Origin: Escarpia spicata
Taxonomy: Eukaryota > Annelida > Polychaeta > Sabellida > Siboglinidae
Reading direction: 5' to 3'
Length of the DNA: 64,000 nt
Assembly: GCA_963995525.1 (NCBI GenBank)
Contig: OZ023210.1
Span: 28,957,249 to 29,021,248 of the forward strand
The stretch's first letter is position 1; each line of letters begins with the position of its first letter. The notes beneath the pieces are model-generated. The model was not told the DNA's origin and ran no database searches. It saw only the letters and a list, made by a program, of their open reading frames with translations. The position numbers and the translations under genes were made by a program. Positions 1 through 12,078 of the stretch are shown in pieces.

Positions 1-82
1 CCTAAAGTGTGCTGTAGTACACAGGAAACAGTCTTTATAAAGACTAAGTTAGTTAAGTTATTAAATAAATTCTGATCGGGAT

Positions 83-1293
83 ATGGCGCCTTGCAAGCGG
101 CAAGTCAAGGCAAAGCGACACTTGGTGTGCGATCACTGCCACAGCTGGGTAGATTTTGCATTGTCCGGGTGTGGAAAGTCATGGGCAGAAACCATGGAGG
201 AAGGATTCACCTTTCAGTGCATTGGATGTTGGAAGGTGGAGTGTTTGCAGAAGGAGTTAGGTTGACAGATATTGTGAAAGGAATGGAGATGGGAATTAGC
301 AAGGAGGCAGGTCGAATGGAGAGAGACGACAGGGAGAGAGGTGAGGATACTGCAAGACTGAAGGAGAATAGCAGTGGCAAGAAAACTGAGGAAAGGAGAT
401 TGAGAGGAGAGAAGGTGATTGGAGGGGAAGAAATTGGAAAATCGACAACAGAAAACGTGACAAGCGTGAAGGTGACAGGGAAGAAAGTGACTGTAGAGAA
501 GGAGGGAGGGAAGATGGAACGGGAGAGGAGAGAGGAAAATGAGACGGGACGAAAGAAGAAGGGACGAAAGGAAGTGAGAGCAAATGTGATAGAAGAGAAG
601 TCGATACAATGGACGATGACAGGAGGAAAGGTGACAAGAGAAAAAGCGACAGGAAAGAATGGATCGGAAGAGAATGTGACAGGAGAGAAGACGGCAGGGG
701 GGAAAGACAACAACCAGACAGATGCAAACCGAAGAAGGAGCTATTCTAAGGCAGTGATTGAGGGGGCAATGAGGAAAGAGAGGGTGTTTATGGGTGACTC
801 CATTATGAGAAAGACGGACATGACACTGAGCGAGGGGAAGGACATCGTTGTTTGTTTACCGGGGGCTAGGATTGAACATGTAACTGACAGGGTAGAGAAG
901 GTATTGGGACATGGCAAGGGGGGGTCTATACTGGTACATGTAGGAACAAATAATGCAGACAGGGAGGGAACAACTGCGATAGTACAGAAGTATAGACAGT
1001 TAGTGAGGAAGCTAAAGAAGACGAGAGTCGAACAGGTTATTTCGTCAGGAATTTTGCCAGTAATGGGAGGAAGGAGGACAACGTGTAGAAACTGCAAGAG
1101 GATGGCGATCAATGCACTAGCTGAGCAGATGTGTGAAGAAGAGGGGGTGGGATTCACAGATTTATGGGGATACTTTGTTGGGAGGGAAGATATGTACATG
1201 AGAGATGGCCTCCATCTTAGTGGAAAGGGGCAGCAATTTTCTCAGAGAATCTGCTGCAATCTGTTGACAGTGGGACAGGTTGCATCTATTTAA
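83..1293 (+). pseudogene. CR1 ORF1, zinc-finger plus SGNH esterase-like domain, frameshifted
   Basis: Two frames are needed. The first (83-265) begins with ATG and encodes a Cys/His-rich PHD-like finger containing HLVCDHCHSW. The second carries a long Lys/Glu-rich linker and then an SGNH hydrolase-like domain: block I GDSIM at about 790-800, block III VHVGTNN at about 937-957, and the terminal block with Asp-Gly-Leu-His at about 1205-1215. The frames break at about 255, where this copy lacks four bases that are present in the second copy at about 6,700. CR1 ORF1 proteins with an esterase domain are known from fish and invertebrates and probably help bind RNA or membranes. ORF1 ends at 1,293 and overlaps the start of ORF2. 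Confidence 0.8.
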
Positions 1294-4089
1294 ACTAGAT
1301 TCGCAGGGGGGACTCACAGAAAAGCCTGAAAATGGAGGCATAGATAAAGACAGCACAAATAAATCAACAAATAACAGTCTGGAAAACTCTTCTGAAGCTG
1401 GATATAAATGTGTTTGTTTAAATGCAAGGAGTATAGTAAACAAAAGAAATGAACTAAACATTATGGTAGAAGATATTGACCCTCATATAATAGGTATAAC
1501 CGAATCCTGGACCACCACCGATATATCAGATGCTGAATTGGGACTGACAGGATATGTAATGTTTAGAAAAGATAGGGAGGTGTAGTTATTTTATATATTA
1601 AAGAATCTATTCAGGCTTATGAAATAAAATTAGAAAGAGAAGCTGTTTGGTGTAACATAGTTACAGGAAACTCAACGTTAACAGTTGAGTTAGTTTATCG
1701 AAGTCCAAACATAAGCATAGAAGAGAATGAAAAAATACAAAACGCTATAAGGGAAGTAAGCAAACGGGACTGTATTATTATAGGGGATTTTAACCATGGG
1801 CATATACAATGGAAATCTCTACAGAGTATGGGGAGAGAGGACCACAAGTTTTTAGTTTTAGTTCAACATGTGCTAGAACCAACCAGGGGTGAGAATGTGT
1901 TAGACATAGTTTTGTCCTCACAGAATGAGTTAGTTGACAATGTCAAGATATGTGAGCCACTGGGGAGTAGCGATCACAACCAGATATATTTTACCATCAA
2001 AGTAAAATCAGAAAGGAATAGCAAAAAGCAGTATAGGAGAAATTTCCACAAAGGAAGGTATAAGGACATGAGGAAATATTTAGCAAAGATAGACTGGAAT
2101 AAGACACTGAAAAATAAGACGGCAACAGAATGCTGGAATATATTAAAGAGTGAAATTAAGTGCATAATCGATAAATTTGTACCCTTCAAAAAACAAAGAA
2201 AACGGTCCAAAAAGAAACACTTATCGAAAGAAGCCATTAGAAAAATTAAGTATAAACAAATGATGTGGAAGTCATATAGATGTACTGGAAATGATGAAGA
2301 CTACAACAATTATAAAGAAGCACTTTACCAAGCTACAGCTGAAATTCGAAATTCAAAGAGAAGCTATGAACAACAATTAGCTAGTAATATAAAACATGAC
2401 AGCAAGAGTTTTTATGCGTATGTTCGAAGCAAACAGAAAGTTCAAGATAAGGTCGGTCCTCTAGAAAATAGTGCTGGAAATATAATATCAGAAGGATTCA
2501 TAATGGCAGAAGTACTTTAGTTCAGTGTTTACCAGGGAAGATATTAGTTCACTGCCAATACCAGAGGCTAAGTTCAAGGGGGCAGATTCAGACTATTTAG
2601 GACAATTAATTGTAATCCCGGAAATGGTAGCTAAGAAAATAAGGGCTATGAAGGATAATAAATCACCTGGAGTGGATGGTATTCCACCCAAACTACTATT
2701 GGAAATTGTAGAACAAATTAGCATACCACTTGCAACAGTTTTCAACTTGTCATTAGAAGAGGGAGTGGTTCCTTTAGAATGGAAAGAAGCAAACATTATA
2801 CCGTTATTCAAAAAAGGTTCGAGAAACAAGTCAGAGAACTACAGTGAGTTTAACATCAGTGATTTGTAAATTATTAGAAAGACTAATTATAGATCACATG
2901 GTGGATTTTCTTGTTAAACAAAACTTGATAAACCCATCTCAACATGTTTTTTTTAAAGCGAGGTCATGCTTAACAAATATGTTATGTTTTTTGGAAGACT
3001 TCACCAAGTGGGTAGATGAGGGATCACCAGTAGATATCGTCTACTTAGATTTTCAAAAAGCTTTTGACAAAGTACCACATCAAAGATTACTGCTTGAACT
3101 AAAGGCCCATGGCATAGGAAATGGTATAATAAACTGGATAGAACAATGGCTGATTGACAGAAGACAACGTGTAGTAGTTGATGGGGAGGCTTCAAACTGG
3201 AAATCGGTATTGAGTGGGGTACCACAGGGATCAGTATTAGGTCCTATATTATTCTTAATATACATAAACGATTTGGATGATGAAATAACAAGCAAGGTGT
3301 TGAAATTTGCGGATGGTACAAAAGTGTTTAGAAGGATTAAAAGTGATGGAGATAGACAGCATTTACAAGATGATCTTGACAGGTTGATCAAATGGTCTGA
3401 AAAGTGGCAAATGATGTTCAATTTTGGGAAATGTAAATGCCTCCACATAGGACATGGGAACGAAGAGGTAGAATATACAATGGGGGGTACTGTACTAAGT
3501 ACTACTGTAAAAGAAAAGGACTTAGGGTTAACCGTTAGTGCTGATATGAAGATTTCAGAGCAGTGCGGAATTGCAGCTTCAAAGGGAAATCAAATCCTTG
3601 GATTAATTAGGCGAAACATAACGTATAAGAAAAAAGAGCTAATAATACCGCTGTACAAAACAATAGTTAGGCCTCATTTAGAATATTGTATTCAAGCGTG
3701 GAGGCCGTATCGCAGGAAGGACAGATATGCTAGAAAGAGTGCAGATGAGAGCAACTAAAATGATACAAAATCTGAGGGATCTTAGTTATGAAATACGCCT
3801 AAAAAAATGCGGTTTAACAACACTAGAGACCAGGAGATTGAGAGGAGATCAGATAGAAGTGTTTAAAATATTGAAGGGTTATGAAAATATTTATAGAAAT
3901 ATGTTTTTCTCAGTTAAGAAAGATAGAAGGACTAGAGGACATGATCTTGCATTAGCAAAGGAGCAGAGTAGATTGGATATAAGAAAGTTTTCATTTTCAC
4001 AAAGGACTGTAAATGAATGGAACAGATTACCTGCTGATTGTGTGGGTGCTAGTAGCGTGAATATGTTTAAAAATAAAATCCTCAGATAA
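1280..4089 (+). pseudogene. CR1 ORF2, endonuclease/reverse transcriptase, frameshifted
   Basis: The order is APE-type endonuclease (CLNARSIVNKRNEL at about 1,410; ITESW at 1,496-1,510; GDFNHG at about 1,783; SSDHNQI at about 1,965) and then reverse transcriptase (NKSPGVDGIP at about 2,660; YLDFQKAFDKVPH at about 3,043; SGVPQGSVLGP at about 3,212; KFADGT at about 3,303). A C-terminal domain ends in FSFSQRTVNEWNRLP at about 3,990. The catalytic FADD box reads FADG, so one metal-binding Asp is lost. Frame breaks lie near 1,577, 2,518 (TAG), 2,840 and 3,725. The last is a 2-base loss compared with the copy at 46.15 kb. Endonuclease and RT type place it in the CR1/Jockey superfamily. Confidence 0.88.
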
Positions 4090-4175
4090 AAAGGTCGGAC
4101 TCTCGATAAGCCAAGGGCTTCCTTGTCCACCTGCTACCTAGAGTTAATTCTCTGGGTGGCAATCTGGTTAAATCT

Positions 4176-4944
4176 TGTTAAACGTGTCCCTGCTCGCCTT
4201 GATTATTTCGCTGAAAAAAACATTGTGTCTCGCGTCCTTGACGAGTCAATATAAAAACTAAATTGATTAACTTCCGAAAATGCATTGTTCTTATTTTCGA
4301 CGGATGTTCACCCAATTCAATTTCTTTGAGCTGCGTGGTTCGATTGGTCATCTTAAGTATCATTTACGTAACTTAACCCGCTCATATCGATCATTGCAAG
4401 TCAGGCAGTCATATTTAGTTCGAGCGAGCACCAACAGTTTCAGATTGCACGAATCAATTGGCCTTCTACTCGACATTGAATATGCTGCAACATCGTATGT
4501 CGTGATGTGATCCTCTTTAGAATTGCCTAGATGTGGTGGGCAGATTTCCACAATGTAATTTGTAAATTAAAAAAGATTGACGAAAATTAACCCGGTTGCT
4601 TGTAACGAGAACTAGACTACGCAAAGGCATGTGATATTGCAGGAAACGTCGAATATATGGCAGAGTTTGGGGACAGGGAACTGCACATCTCGACAAAGAC
4701 TTCACCTTGTATGGGTATTTTCTGAGAATGTCAGATCAATAAGACGGTGTTCGCACTAATCTGTAGAGTAGAAATATACTCCTATACTCACCTAGGTCTC
4801 CACTCACCAACTGTCTAAGCCATTGTCGAATACGGCACATCTGCACGATGGAATATAAACGTTCAAACTACATACTCTTTAGCAAGCTGCATGGAAATAA
4901 GTGGTCAGTAGGGGCCTGGGCAGGCCCCACCATCGCATAAAATA
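4176..4944. other. no gene seen
   Basis: Unique-looking AT-rich DNA after the CR1 3' end. Only short unsupported ORFs occur. No repeat, domain or RNA gene was recognised. Confidence 0.5.
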
Positions 4945-5235
4945 CGTTCTAAGAAAGTAAGTTCTTATGTATCGCGGTGTCCAGCCCCTGGAACTGCTTA
5001 ATGCGCTGTACACTTTATTCCATGGCATACCTGTTTAATCTAACACCATCTCTGCACCTCTTGGTAGAATTCAGCAACGCTGCAATTTATGCGTGAAGAT
5101 TATTCTTACTAGTAATTCTTACAGCCGAGTGAACTGGAACAACGTAGAATGGATGAACTTGCCCTGCGTTCGACACGGCAGCAAGAGGATTCGAACGTGG
5201 GATCTCTCGATTGAGAAACATCACCGCAAACAAGA
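4945..5235 (-). mobile_element. tRNA-derived SINE, copy 1 (minus strand)
   Basis: Read on the minus strand, the head has a tRNA-like box B (GTTCGAATCC) just before CTCTTGCTGCCG. A conserved middle follows (CTACGTTG..CCAGTTCACTC.GCTGTA), then a 3' part ending near ATAAGAACTTAC. Every block aligns in the same order with the + strand copy at 45.1-45.4 kb, so this is one SINE family. Box A is weak. The 3' end passes into unrelated DNA at about 4,950. Confidence 0.68.
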
Positions 5236-5280
5236 ATCAACCATAATAAGGACGTGAGAAGAGGAGGAAGAGAGCGGGCA

Positions 5281-5545
<265 letters not shown>

Positions 5546-5760
5546 CACACACACATGCACGCACGCACGCAGGCAGGCAGGAAGGCAGGCAGACAGACAG
5601 ACAGACAGACGGACAGAAACGGCGAGCGTGCGTACTTGCATGTGTGTGTAAGAGAGAGAGAGAGGGGGGGGGGGGGAGAGGGAAGGGGAAGGGGAAGGGG
5701 AGGGGGACGGGGGGAAAGGTAGAGGTAGAGGGAGAGGGAGAGAAGAACGAAGGGACGGGC
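5546..5760. repeat. compound microsatellite (GCAC, GCAG, ACAG, GA, GGGA runs)
   Basis: The CA array passes into GCAC, GCAG/GGCA and ACAG tetranucleotides, then (GA)n, a G-run and GGGGAA repeats. The strand asymmetry (purine-rich +) is strong. There is no coding signal. Confidence 0.85.
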
Positions 5761-6590
5761 AGACAGTGGTGGCTGTGTGCCACAATAGTTGGTGATTTTG
5801 TAGATGTTTTTGGTGAGTAGCCAGAGTTGCGGCGAAAGTGTTCAGCGAGAAAAATCACCAACAGCACCCTCATTCCCATCTTTCGATGTCTTGTTATGCA
5901 TCGTTTGGCGGCTGCCAAAATGCCGTTCAGCACCGCGTAAAATCTCCAGCAGTACTCGGCAGTTCCGTACCATACGTTGTCGTTTAAGAGGTAGATGTCT
6001 ACATAAAGTGAAAGGCTGATAAGAAACATATTTTGGCGGGAACATTGGCGGATTTAGATCGTGGAGAATTGTTGTGCAGAAAAGGTGAAAAACAAGTGGA
6101 AATATTGATCGATAAGCATTATTCTTACCTTAATATTATACACAAAGTAGCACTAGACATATATTGAGTAACAATTGTGCTTAAAGTTAGTTTGTTAAAG
6201 TATTTTAGAACACTAGTTTAGTGAGTGATAATAGGGTAACCCGATAAGTTTGTAAACAAGATTTAACAAACCTGATTATGTGGTAGAATATATAGGGCAT
6301 AAAGGAACATACATAAAACTACTTACATAAGATAATATCTGTCTAAGCCAGTACCTGCTAGATAGTTTAATTGTGTAACAATGTTGTCAAAATTAAGCAA
6401 GGGGGATAGTCGAGCGAACTCCAGCTAGTTTATGTAGCTAGTGTCCCATGTATTCGCTAGGGCGCGGTATAACCTAAATAAATAATGAAGTCTAACATAA
6501 ATAAGTGATTGTATTTAAATTAGGTCACTACCGGTAACGTTAGCGTTCGTGATAGGATAGATAGTCAGCTCTGTAGTGTGTACTGCTACA
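5761..6590. other. no gene seen
   Basis: AT-rich DNA with short ORFs only. Part of 6,100-6,590 could be 5' sequence of the CR1 copy that follows, but it has no counterpart in the first copy, where the window cuts the element. Confidence 0.4.
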
Positions 6591-6592
6591 AC

Positions 6593-7062
6593 GGTGTGGA
6601 TTTTGCCTTGTCCGGCTGTGGGAAGTCATGGGCAAAAACTAAGGAGGAGGGATTCACCTTTCAGTGCGTGGAGGGTTGGAAGGTGGAGTGTCTGCAGAAG
6701 GTGATAGTTAGGTTGACATGTATTGTGAAGGGAATGGAGATGAGATTTAGCAAGCAGACAGGTGGAATGGAAAGAGACGACAGGGAGATAGTTTGAAATA
6801 CTGTGAGACTGAAGGAGCAGAGTAGTGACAAGAAGACTGAGGAAAGGAGACTGAGAGGAGGGAAGGTGATTGGAGGGAAAAAAATTGGAGACTCGACGAC
6901 AGAAAACGTGACAGGCGTTAAGGTGACAGGGGAGAAAGGGACCGTAGAGAAGGAGGGAGGGAAAATTGCCCGGGAGAGGAGAGAAGAAAATGTGATGGGA
7001 GGAGAGATGAAGGGACGAAAGGAAGTGAGAGTAAATGTGATGGACCGTGTTGAACATAAAAT
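6593..7062 (+). mobile_element. CR1 ORF1 fragment, second copy
   Basis: Homologous to 148-620 of the first CR1. It starts inside the Cys/His finger (VDFALSGCGKSWA) and runs through the Lys/Glu-rich linker (ENVTGVKVTG). It keeps the frame where copy 1 has lost four bases, but has its own in-frame TGA at about 6,794. Homology stops near VRVNVMD, so the esterase domain and all of ORF2 are missing. This is an internal fragment, not the usual 5'-truncated LINE copy. Confidence 0.8.
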
Positions 7063-7505
7063 ATCAAAGGAGTCATTGGCAGAAGACGGCGAGGTTAAAT
7101 TATACTTATTCAAGCATTAACGGGGAAGTGAGCCGCTGCATCTAGTGGGAGTTGAATTCACCGTTGGGCCTACACGTTGATTACTGACGCGGCCCACTCG
7201 AAGTCTACGAATCAGACGGACTCCGACAGGTGAATGAATGCAAGGGTTGCCTCCAATACCGGGCCCGTTACAAGTCTAATACTATCTGGGTGAGAAATCG
7301 TGGCGAGGCTGGGATTAAATATATTCGATGAAGTACATTATATATATATCAAGGACATAAACGTATCGAGTACAATTCCAAATACAAGTACATTAGATAA
7401 GTACCAAGTACATTTCAGTCAAACCAAGTAATAGACTTGAAATGTACTTGATATTTTGGCAAGTACAATTGGCCAAATACAAATACTTGTTAATTATAAA
7501 TTACA
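7063..7505. other. no gene seen; GTAC-rich stretch
   Basis: From about 7,320 the sequence is rich in AGTACA/AAGTAC words spaced irregularly, ending where the 26-bp minisatellite begins. No coding or RNA feature was recognised. Confidence 0.4.
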
Positions 7506-8195
7506 ACCTCGAATGATGGCTGACTAGTACAACCAAGTGTCATGGTTGACTCCTACAACCACGTGTAATGGATGACTCATACAACCACGTGTGATGGTTG
7601 ACTAATACAACCACGAATGATGGTTGACTAGTACAACCACTTGTCATTGTTGACTAATACAACCACGTGTCATGGTTGACTCGTACAACCACGTGTCATG
7701 GTTGACTAATACAACCACGTATGATGATTGACTAATACAACCACGTATGATGGTTGACTAATACAACCACGTGTGATGGTTGATTCGTACAACCACGTGC
7801 GATGGTTGATTCGAATACCCATATGCGATGGTTGACTCGTACAACCACGTATGGTGGTAGATCGTACAACCACGTATGATGGTTGACCGTACAACCACGT
7901 GTGATGGTTGACTAATACAACAACGTGTGATGGTTGACTTGTACAACCACGTATTATAGTTGACTAATACAACCACTTGAAATGGTTGATTCGTACAACC
8001 ACGTGCGATGGTTGACTCGTATGCCCATATGCGATGGTTGACTTGTACAACCACGTATGGTGGTAGATCGTAAACCACGTATGATGGTTGACCGTACAAC
8101 CACGTGTGATGGTTGACCATACAACCACGTGTGATGGTTTACTCACAACCACGAGTGACGTTTGAATCACGCAACCACGTTGCTGGATCCACCGG
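7505..8195. repeat. 26-bp minisatellite with CACGTG boxes
   Basis: About 25 diverged tandem units of roughly 26 bp. Each joins a TACAACCACGTGTGATGG-like block to TTGACTCG/TTGACTAA. Many units carry the palindromic E-box CACGTG; others have CACGTA or CACTTG. The minus-strand ORFs (for example 7,758-8,120) only translate the repeat. Variation between units shows that the array is old. Confidence 0.93.
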
Positions 8196-8492
8196 GAACC
8201 ACACCCCCGGCACCAGGCGCACATAATCAACGTGATCAATAAGTCCGACCACGGCGTTCAGATCATCGCCCGGTGTAGTATAGCACCAAGCAAAGCTTCG
8301 TCTTACGCTAATAAAGCGTTGCTTATGATGAGGCTCAAAACCTACTTCCCGAAAAGGTATAACGAATTTGACGTGTGAAGTGCCAAGTCTTGGCACACGC
8401 GATGACGGATCGGTCTGTCCGGCCGGTGTCGCTACCCTAGACGTGACCGGCGGAGGTGCCGGGTTCAGAACTGGCGTTGTTCATCATTTGAG
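8139..8492 (-). CDS. unrecognised coding-like ORF (fragment)
   Basis: An open minus-strand frame of about 115 codons with no repeat character. It follows in-frame TGA TGA codons at its upstream end. A Pro/Thr-rich start (NPAPPPVTSRVATP) leads into a globular-looking segment with HVKFVIPFREVGFEPHHKQR and later LVPGVWFPVD. It runs into the minisatellite at its 3' end, where its last codons come from the repeat (TRGCE). I do not recognise the family. It may be a remnant of a mobile element or an exon. A frame slip upstream at about 8,440-8,500 may connect it to the ORF at 8,437-8,640. Confidence 0.3.
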
Positions 8493-8639
8493 ACACACCC
8501 TTGGAGATGTTTTTGTCAGGTGAGTAAACGACGCTATCCTCTGTGTGTCCAGTTCTGTCCATCTGGCTGCGAGAACAGTCCACTGTTCCTATAGTGTCTC
8601 TAACAGATGCTGCGTGAGAGTTAGGTAAGGTGATACGCA

Positions 8640-8926
8640 ACCATTTGGGCCAGATGTTCGCTTAATGTATACCTAATATGCTGCGGTTTATGTCTTTGAG
8701 ATGTTCTTGTCAACCGTATGATTACGCAATGTTTTTTGATGTAATATAACACCAAGGACTTGATGTAGAGCCTAGTACATTATATATATATATATATATT
8801 TGGGTCGTTCAAGAGGTGTATCTCATAAAGCAATTTGTCCCAACCATATATATATATATATATATATACTATATATACTGTATATATGTGGGTAAATATG
8901 TATTGTATAAAATTGCTTTAATTATA
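8640..8926. repeat. TA-rich stretch with (TA)n runs
   Basis: Two (TA)n runs at about 8,780-8,800 and 8,850-8,890 lie just outside the inverted-repeat element. No gene was seen. Confidence 0.6.
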
Positions 8927-9615
8927 CTGTAGCTAAAAATCTTGTCGCTGTAAAATACTGCCGCACTGACCCTTAATGCGCATATCCACAAGTAGAAGTT
9001 CGTTGTGTAAAGATATATTTTGCCCTATTCTAAATGTATTAATCTAATCGTGGTCTTCAAGCTTGATTGTGAATAGTTGCGATGGGGTGGATGTAAAATT
9101 ATTAGCATGTTGTTCATCTGAGACATTTGGAAGAAAGATACATGTGGAAATATGTATAAATGCTAGCCAACTAATGTGTTGTAAGTTGTATTCAGCACAA
9201 GTAATCTATAAACTGCCAAAACACATATTTGGAGCTAAAATAATTGAGATTTGTCTAAAGTTAGTTAAAATATTTTACCAAAGATGTTTAATTTATTCTT
9301 GTAGATGTACAACATAATTGCATATAATCCTGCAAGAATGATGATACATTCGTTCACTCACATACTCATTTGGCATGTTTACTGACTCCACTGGGCTTTT
9401 GTTTACATCCGTATGCCCATTCAACCATTCAGAAATGTACACATGCGTACTTAGCTATAATTAAATATGTAAATATCTTATGGTAATAGGGCTGCCCTTT
9501 GCTCAGTACGTAAATTGAAAGAGTCTCAGTAATGGTATACAATGGCAATGCACATTTATTTAATAAAACATTTGAAAACGCGTGTACAGTGTGTATTAAA
9601 TAATTATATTACATG

Positions 9616-9651
9616 AAATATTGCGATCATATATATATGATCGCAATATTT
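9616..9651. repeat. perfect 36-nt palindrome
   Basis: The left half AAATATTGCGATCATATA is followed without spacer by its exact reverse complement. It lies two bases beyond the inner end of arm 1 of the inverted-repeat element and has no counterpart in arm 2. Confidence 0.9.
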
Positions 9652-10197
9652 TCTTGGGGGTGTTCTTACTGTTTGAAAGGGAGTGTGCAACGATCTTTAT
9701 TGGTGAACTTTCGTGTAATTAAATTGCTTCGATTCTTATAAAGGTTTGATCTCAAAATGTATTTAAACACCTGCACTTCAGTGTTGCAATGTTTCAATCT
9801 CAGTTGCAATGCCCAGTAAACACCTGTTCAGTTATCCAGATAAACTCGGTGTACAATCCCTACAAGAAATAATGTTTAGATCCCTAAAGAGACCCCGGGT
9901 GATTGATCACCATTCTTGTTTTACTGTGTTGTACTTTTTAATGAATTCTGGTCACGCCTATCTCTTAGTCGAACGTAGGTACATTCCGTATCGCTGTAGT
10001 AAAAAATCCTGCCGCTGTAAAATACCCTGGATTCTGGCTGGCACCTGGTCGGGTTGTGTTGATTTGTTTGTTTTTAAGTCATGGAGTAATTTGACGACTC
10101 CTTTTGTTGTGATGGTGATAGGTTTTATATTAGTAATCTATTGATATGCCTGTGTATACATATATGAATGTTGCATGTGCATTGTGCACCACACAAT

Positions 10198-10275
10198 TTT
10201 ATATATATATATATATATACATATGTATATATATATATATACATATGTATATATATATGACATATATATAATTAT
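10198..10275. repeat. (TA)n with CATATG interruptions
   Basis: Alternating TA tract in the core of the inverted-repeat element. Confidence 0.9.
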
Positions 10276-11434
10276 ATCATCATATTTTGCACATTCCCAT
10301 GACAATAAGAGTAAAATTATTTTATTCGCGTGACAGTCACACCAGATATAACGTACACTATGCACACTAATTGAAATGTGTATACTCCTTTATACAGTTG
10401 GTTTGATGCTAGTAGTGAAACAAAGAAACTGTAGGCATAGTTACTTATACACTACCCGTGTATGCAATCCACATACACTACATTAATTCATGTATGTTTA
10501 ATGCATACCATGCTTATGGTTTCAAATAATTTAAATTATCGTAATTATGTAATGCATGTGCACTGTGATCATGTAATATAATTGTTTAATACACACTGTA
10601 CACGCGTTTTCAAATGTTTTATTAAATAAATGTGCATTGCCATTGTATACCATTACTGAGACTCTTTCAATTTACGAACTGAGCAAAGGGCAGCCCTATT
10701 ACCATAAGATATTTACATATTTAATTATAGCTAAGTACGCATGTGTACATTTCTGAATGTCTGCATGGGCATACGGATGTAAACAAAAGCCCAGTGGAGT
10801 CAGTAAACATGCCAAATGAGTACGTGAGTGAACGAATGTATTATCAATCTTGCAGGATTATATTCAATTATGTTGTACATCTACAAGAATACATTTAAAA
10901 AAATTTGCTAAAATATTTTAACTAACTTTAGACAAATCAAAATTATTTTAGCTCCAAATATGTGTTTTGGCAGTTTATAGATTACTTGTGCCGAATACAA
11001 CTTACAACACATTAGTTGGCTAGCATTTATACATATTTCCACATGTATCCTTCTTCCAAATGTCTCAGATGAACAACATGCTAATAATTTTACATCCACC
11101 CCATCGCAAATATTCACAATCAAATTCCAAACAGGAAGCCTATCTAGAACATGACCCCTAACAAGCCCTGGCGTCTCCCGCGAAAAACTGTACTTCCGGA
11201 CATGCGCATTAAGGGTCGGTGCTGCAGTATTTTTTAGCAGCAGGATTTTTCGCTACAGCGCCGTAACATCGGCGGTAGTTTGATACACCCTATGCACTGT
11301 GCTGAGCATCGGTGACCAATTGAGTTTCCCTGTGAGACGAATGTTAAGTATCCCTGACAAACTAAATCACCTTGTGTGCTATGCTGATCAGTGGTAACGG
11401 TTTGAGTCGCCCTATGTCGTATGTGTTCGAAAGC

Positions 11435-12078
11435 AGTCTCTCTTTGACTTCAGCACGCGTGTAGCGGCAGTGTTTACTGCAGCTCGCGGGTGGCCGCTCT
11501 TACAATGCAGCCCGTGTATAGCCGCTCTTGACAATGCAGCCCGCGGGTAGCCGATCTTTACAATGCAGCCCGCGGATAACCCCTCTTTTCGACTGCAGCC
11601 CGCGGTTAGTCGCTTTTTACAATGCATGCATCTGGCGGGTAGCCGCTCTTTACAATGAAGCCCGCGGGTAGTCGGTCTTTACAATGTAGCCCGAGTATAA
11701 CCCGTCTTTTCGACTGCAGCCCGCGGGTAGCCGCTCTTTACAATGCATCTCGCGGGTAGCCGCTCTTTACAATGCATCCCGCAGGTAGCCGCTCTTTACA
11801 ATGCAGCCTGTGATTAGCCGCTCTTTACAATGCAGCTGGTGATTAGCCGCTCTTTACAATGCAGCCCGGGGGTAGGCACTGTATAGAATGCATCTAGCGG
11901 GTAGCCGCTCTTAACAATGCATCCCGCTGGTAGCCGCTTGTCAATGCAGCCCGTGGGTAGCTGCTCTTTACAATGCAGCCCGCGGGTAGCATTTCTTTTT
12001 GACTGTAGCCCATGGGTACCTCCTCTATTCGATTGCACCCTGCGGGTTGCCGCTCTCTTTGACTGAAGCCTGCGACTT
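11435..12078. repeat. 29-bp GC-rich minisatellite
   Basis: About 21 tandem units of roughly 29 bp. Each combines GCCGCTCTTTACAATGCA with GCCCGCGGGTA, and the second block contains the palindrome CCGCGG or CCCGCGGG in the best units. It starts after about 170 bp of unique sequence following the inverted-repeat element. Units differ by small indels and substitutions. The ORFs inside it are repeat translations. Confidence 0.93.

Larger units (their letters stand above)
1..4175 (+). mobile_element. CR1-clade LINE, near full-length, inactivated
   Basis: Non-LTR retrotransposon in the + direction. It carries an ORF1 with a Cys/His finger and an SGNH-esterase-like domain, then an ORF2 with apurinic endonuclease and reverse transcriptase. 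The 3' end finishes with two copies of ATCTTGTTAA, the kind of short terminal repeat seen in CR1 elements in place of poly(A). The same 3' end recurs at 46.6 kb. Several frameshifts and stops, and loss of an RT catalytic Asp, show that it is dead. The window starts inside or just before its 5' region, so the true 5' end cannot be seen. Confidence 0.88.
8927..11262. mobile_element. 2.3-kb inverted-repeat (foldback-like) element
   Basis: Arm 1 (9,060-9,614) and the reverse complement of arm 2 (10,574-11,127) match almost base for base. An identical about 70-codon open stretch (reading SCDGVDVKLLACCSSETF at 9,075) occurs in both arms on opposite strands. Outside each arm a diverged spacer precedes an outer motif, CTGTAGC.AAAAATC (8,927 +; 11,262 -), followed by AATACTGC and CCCTTAATGCGCAT. 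The 960-bp core has a perfect 36-nt palindrome, TA runs and a third copy of the outer motif at about 9,993. No transposase was seen. It is either a non-autonomous DNA element with long TIRs or an inverted duplication. Confidence 0.75.

Noticed and set aside
7505..8195. CRISPR-like spaced repeats
   Set aside because: Units are contiguous with no unique spacers, and the DNA is animal. It is a minisatellite.
11412..12038. Minus-strand ORFs with GLHCK/CIVKSGYP repeats
   Set aside because: They only translate the 29-bp minisatellite.
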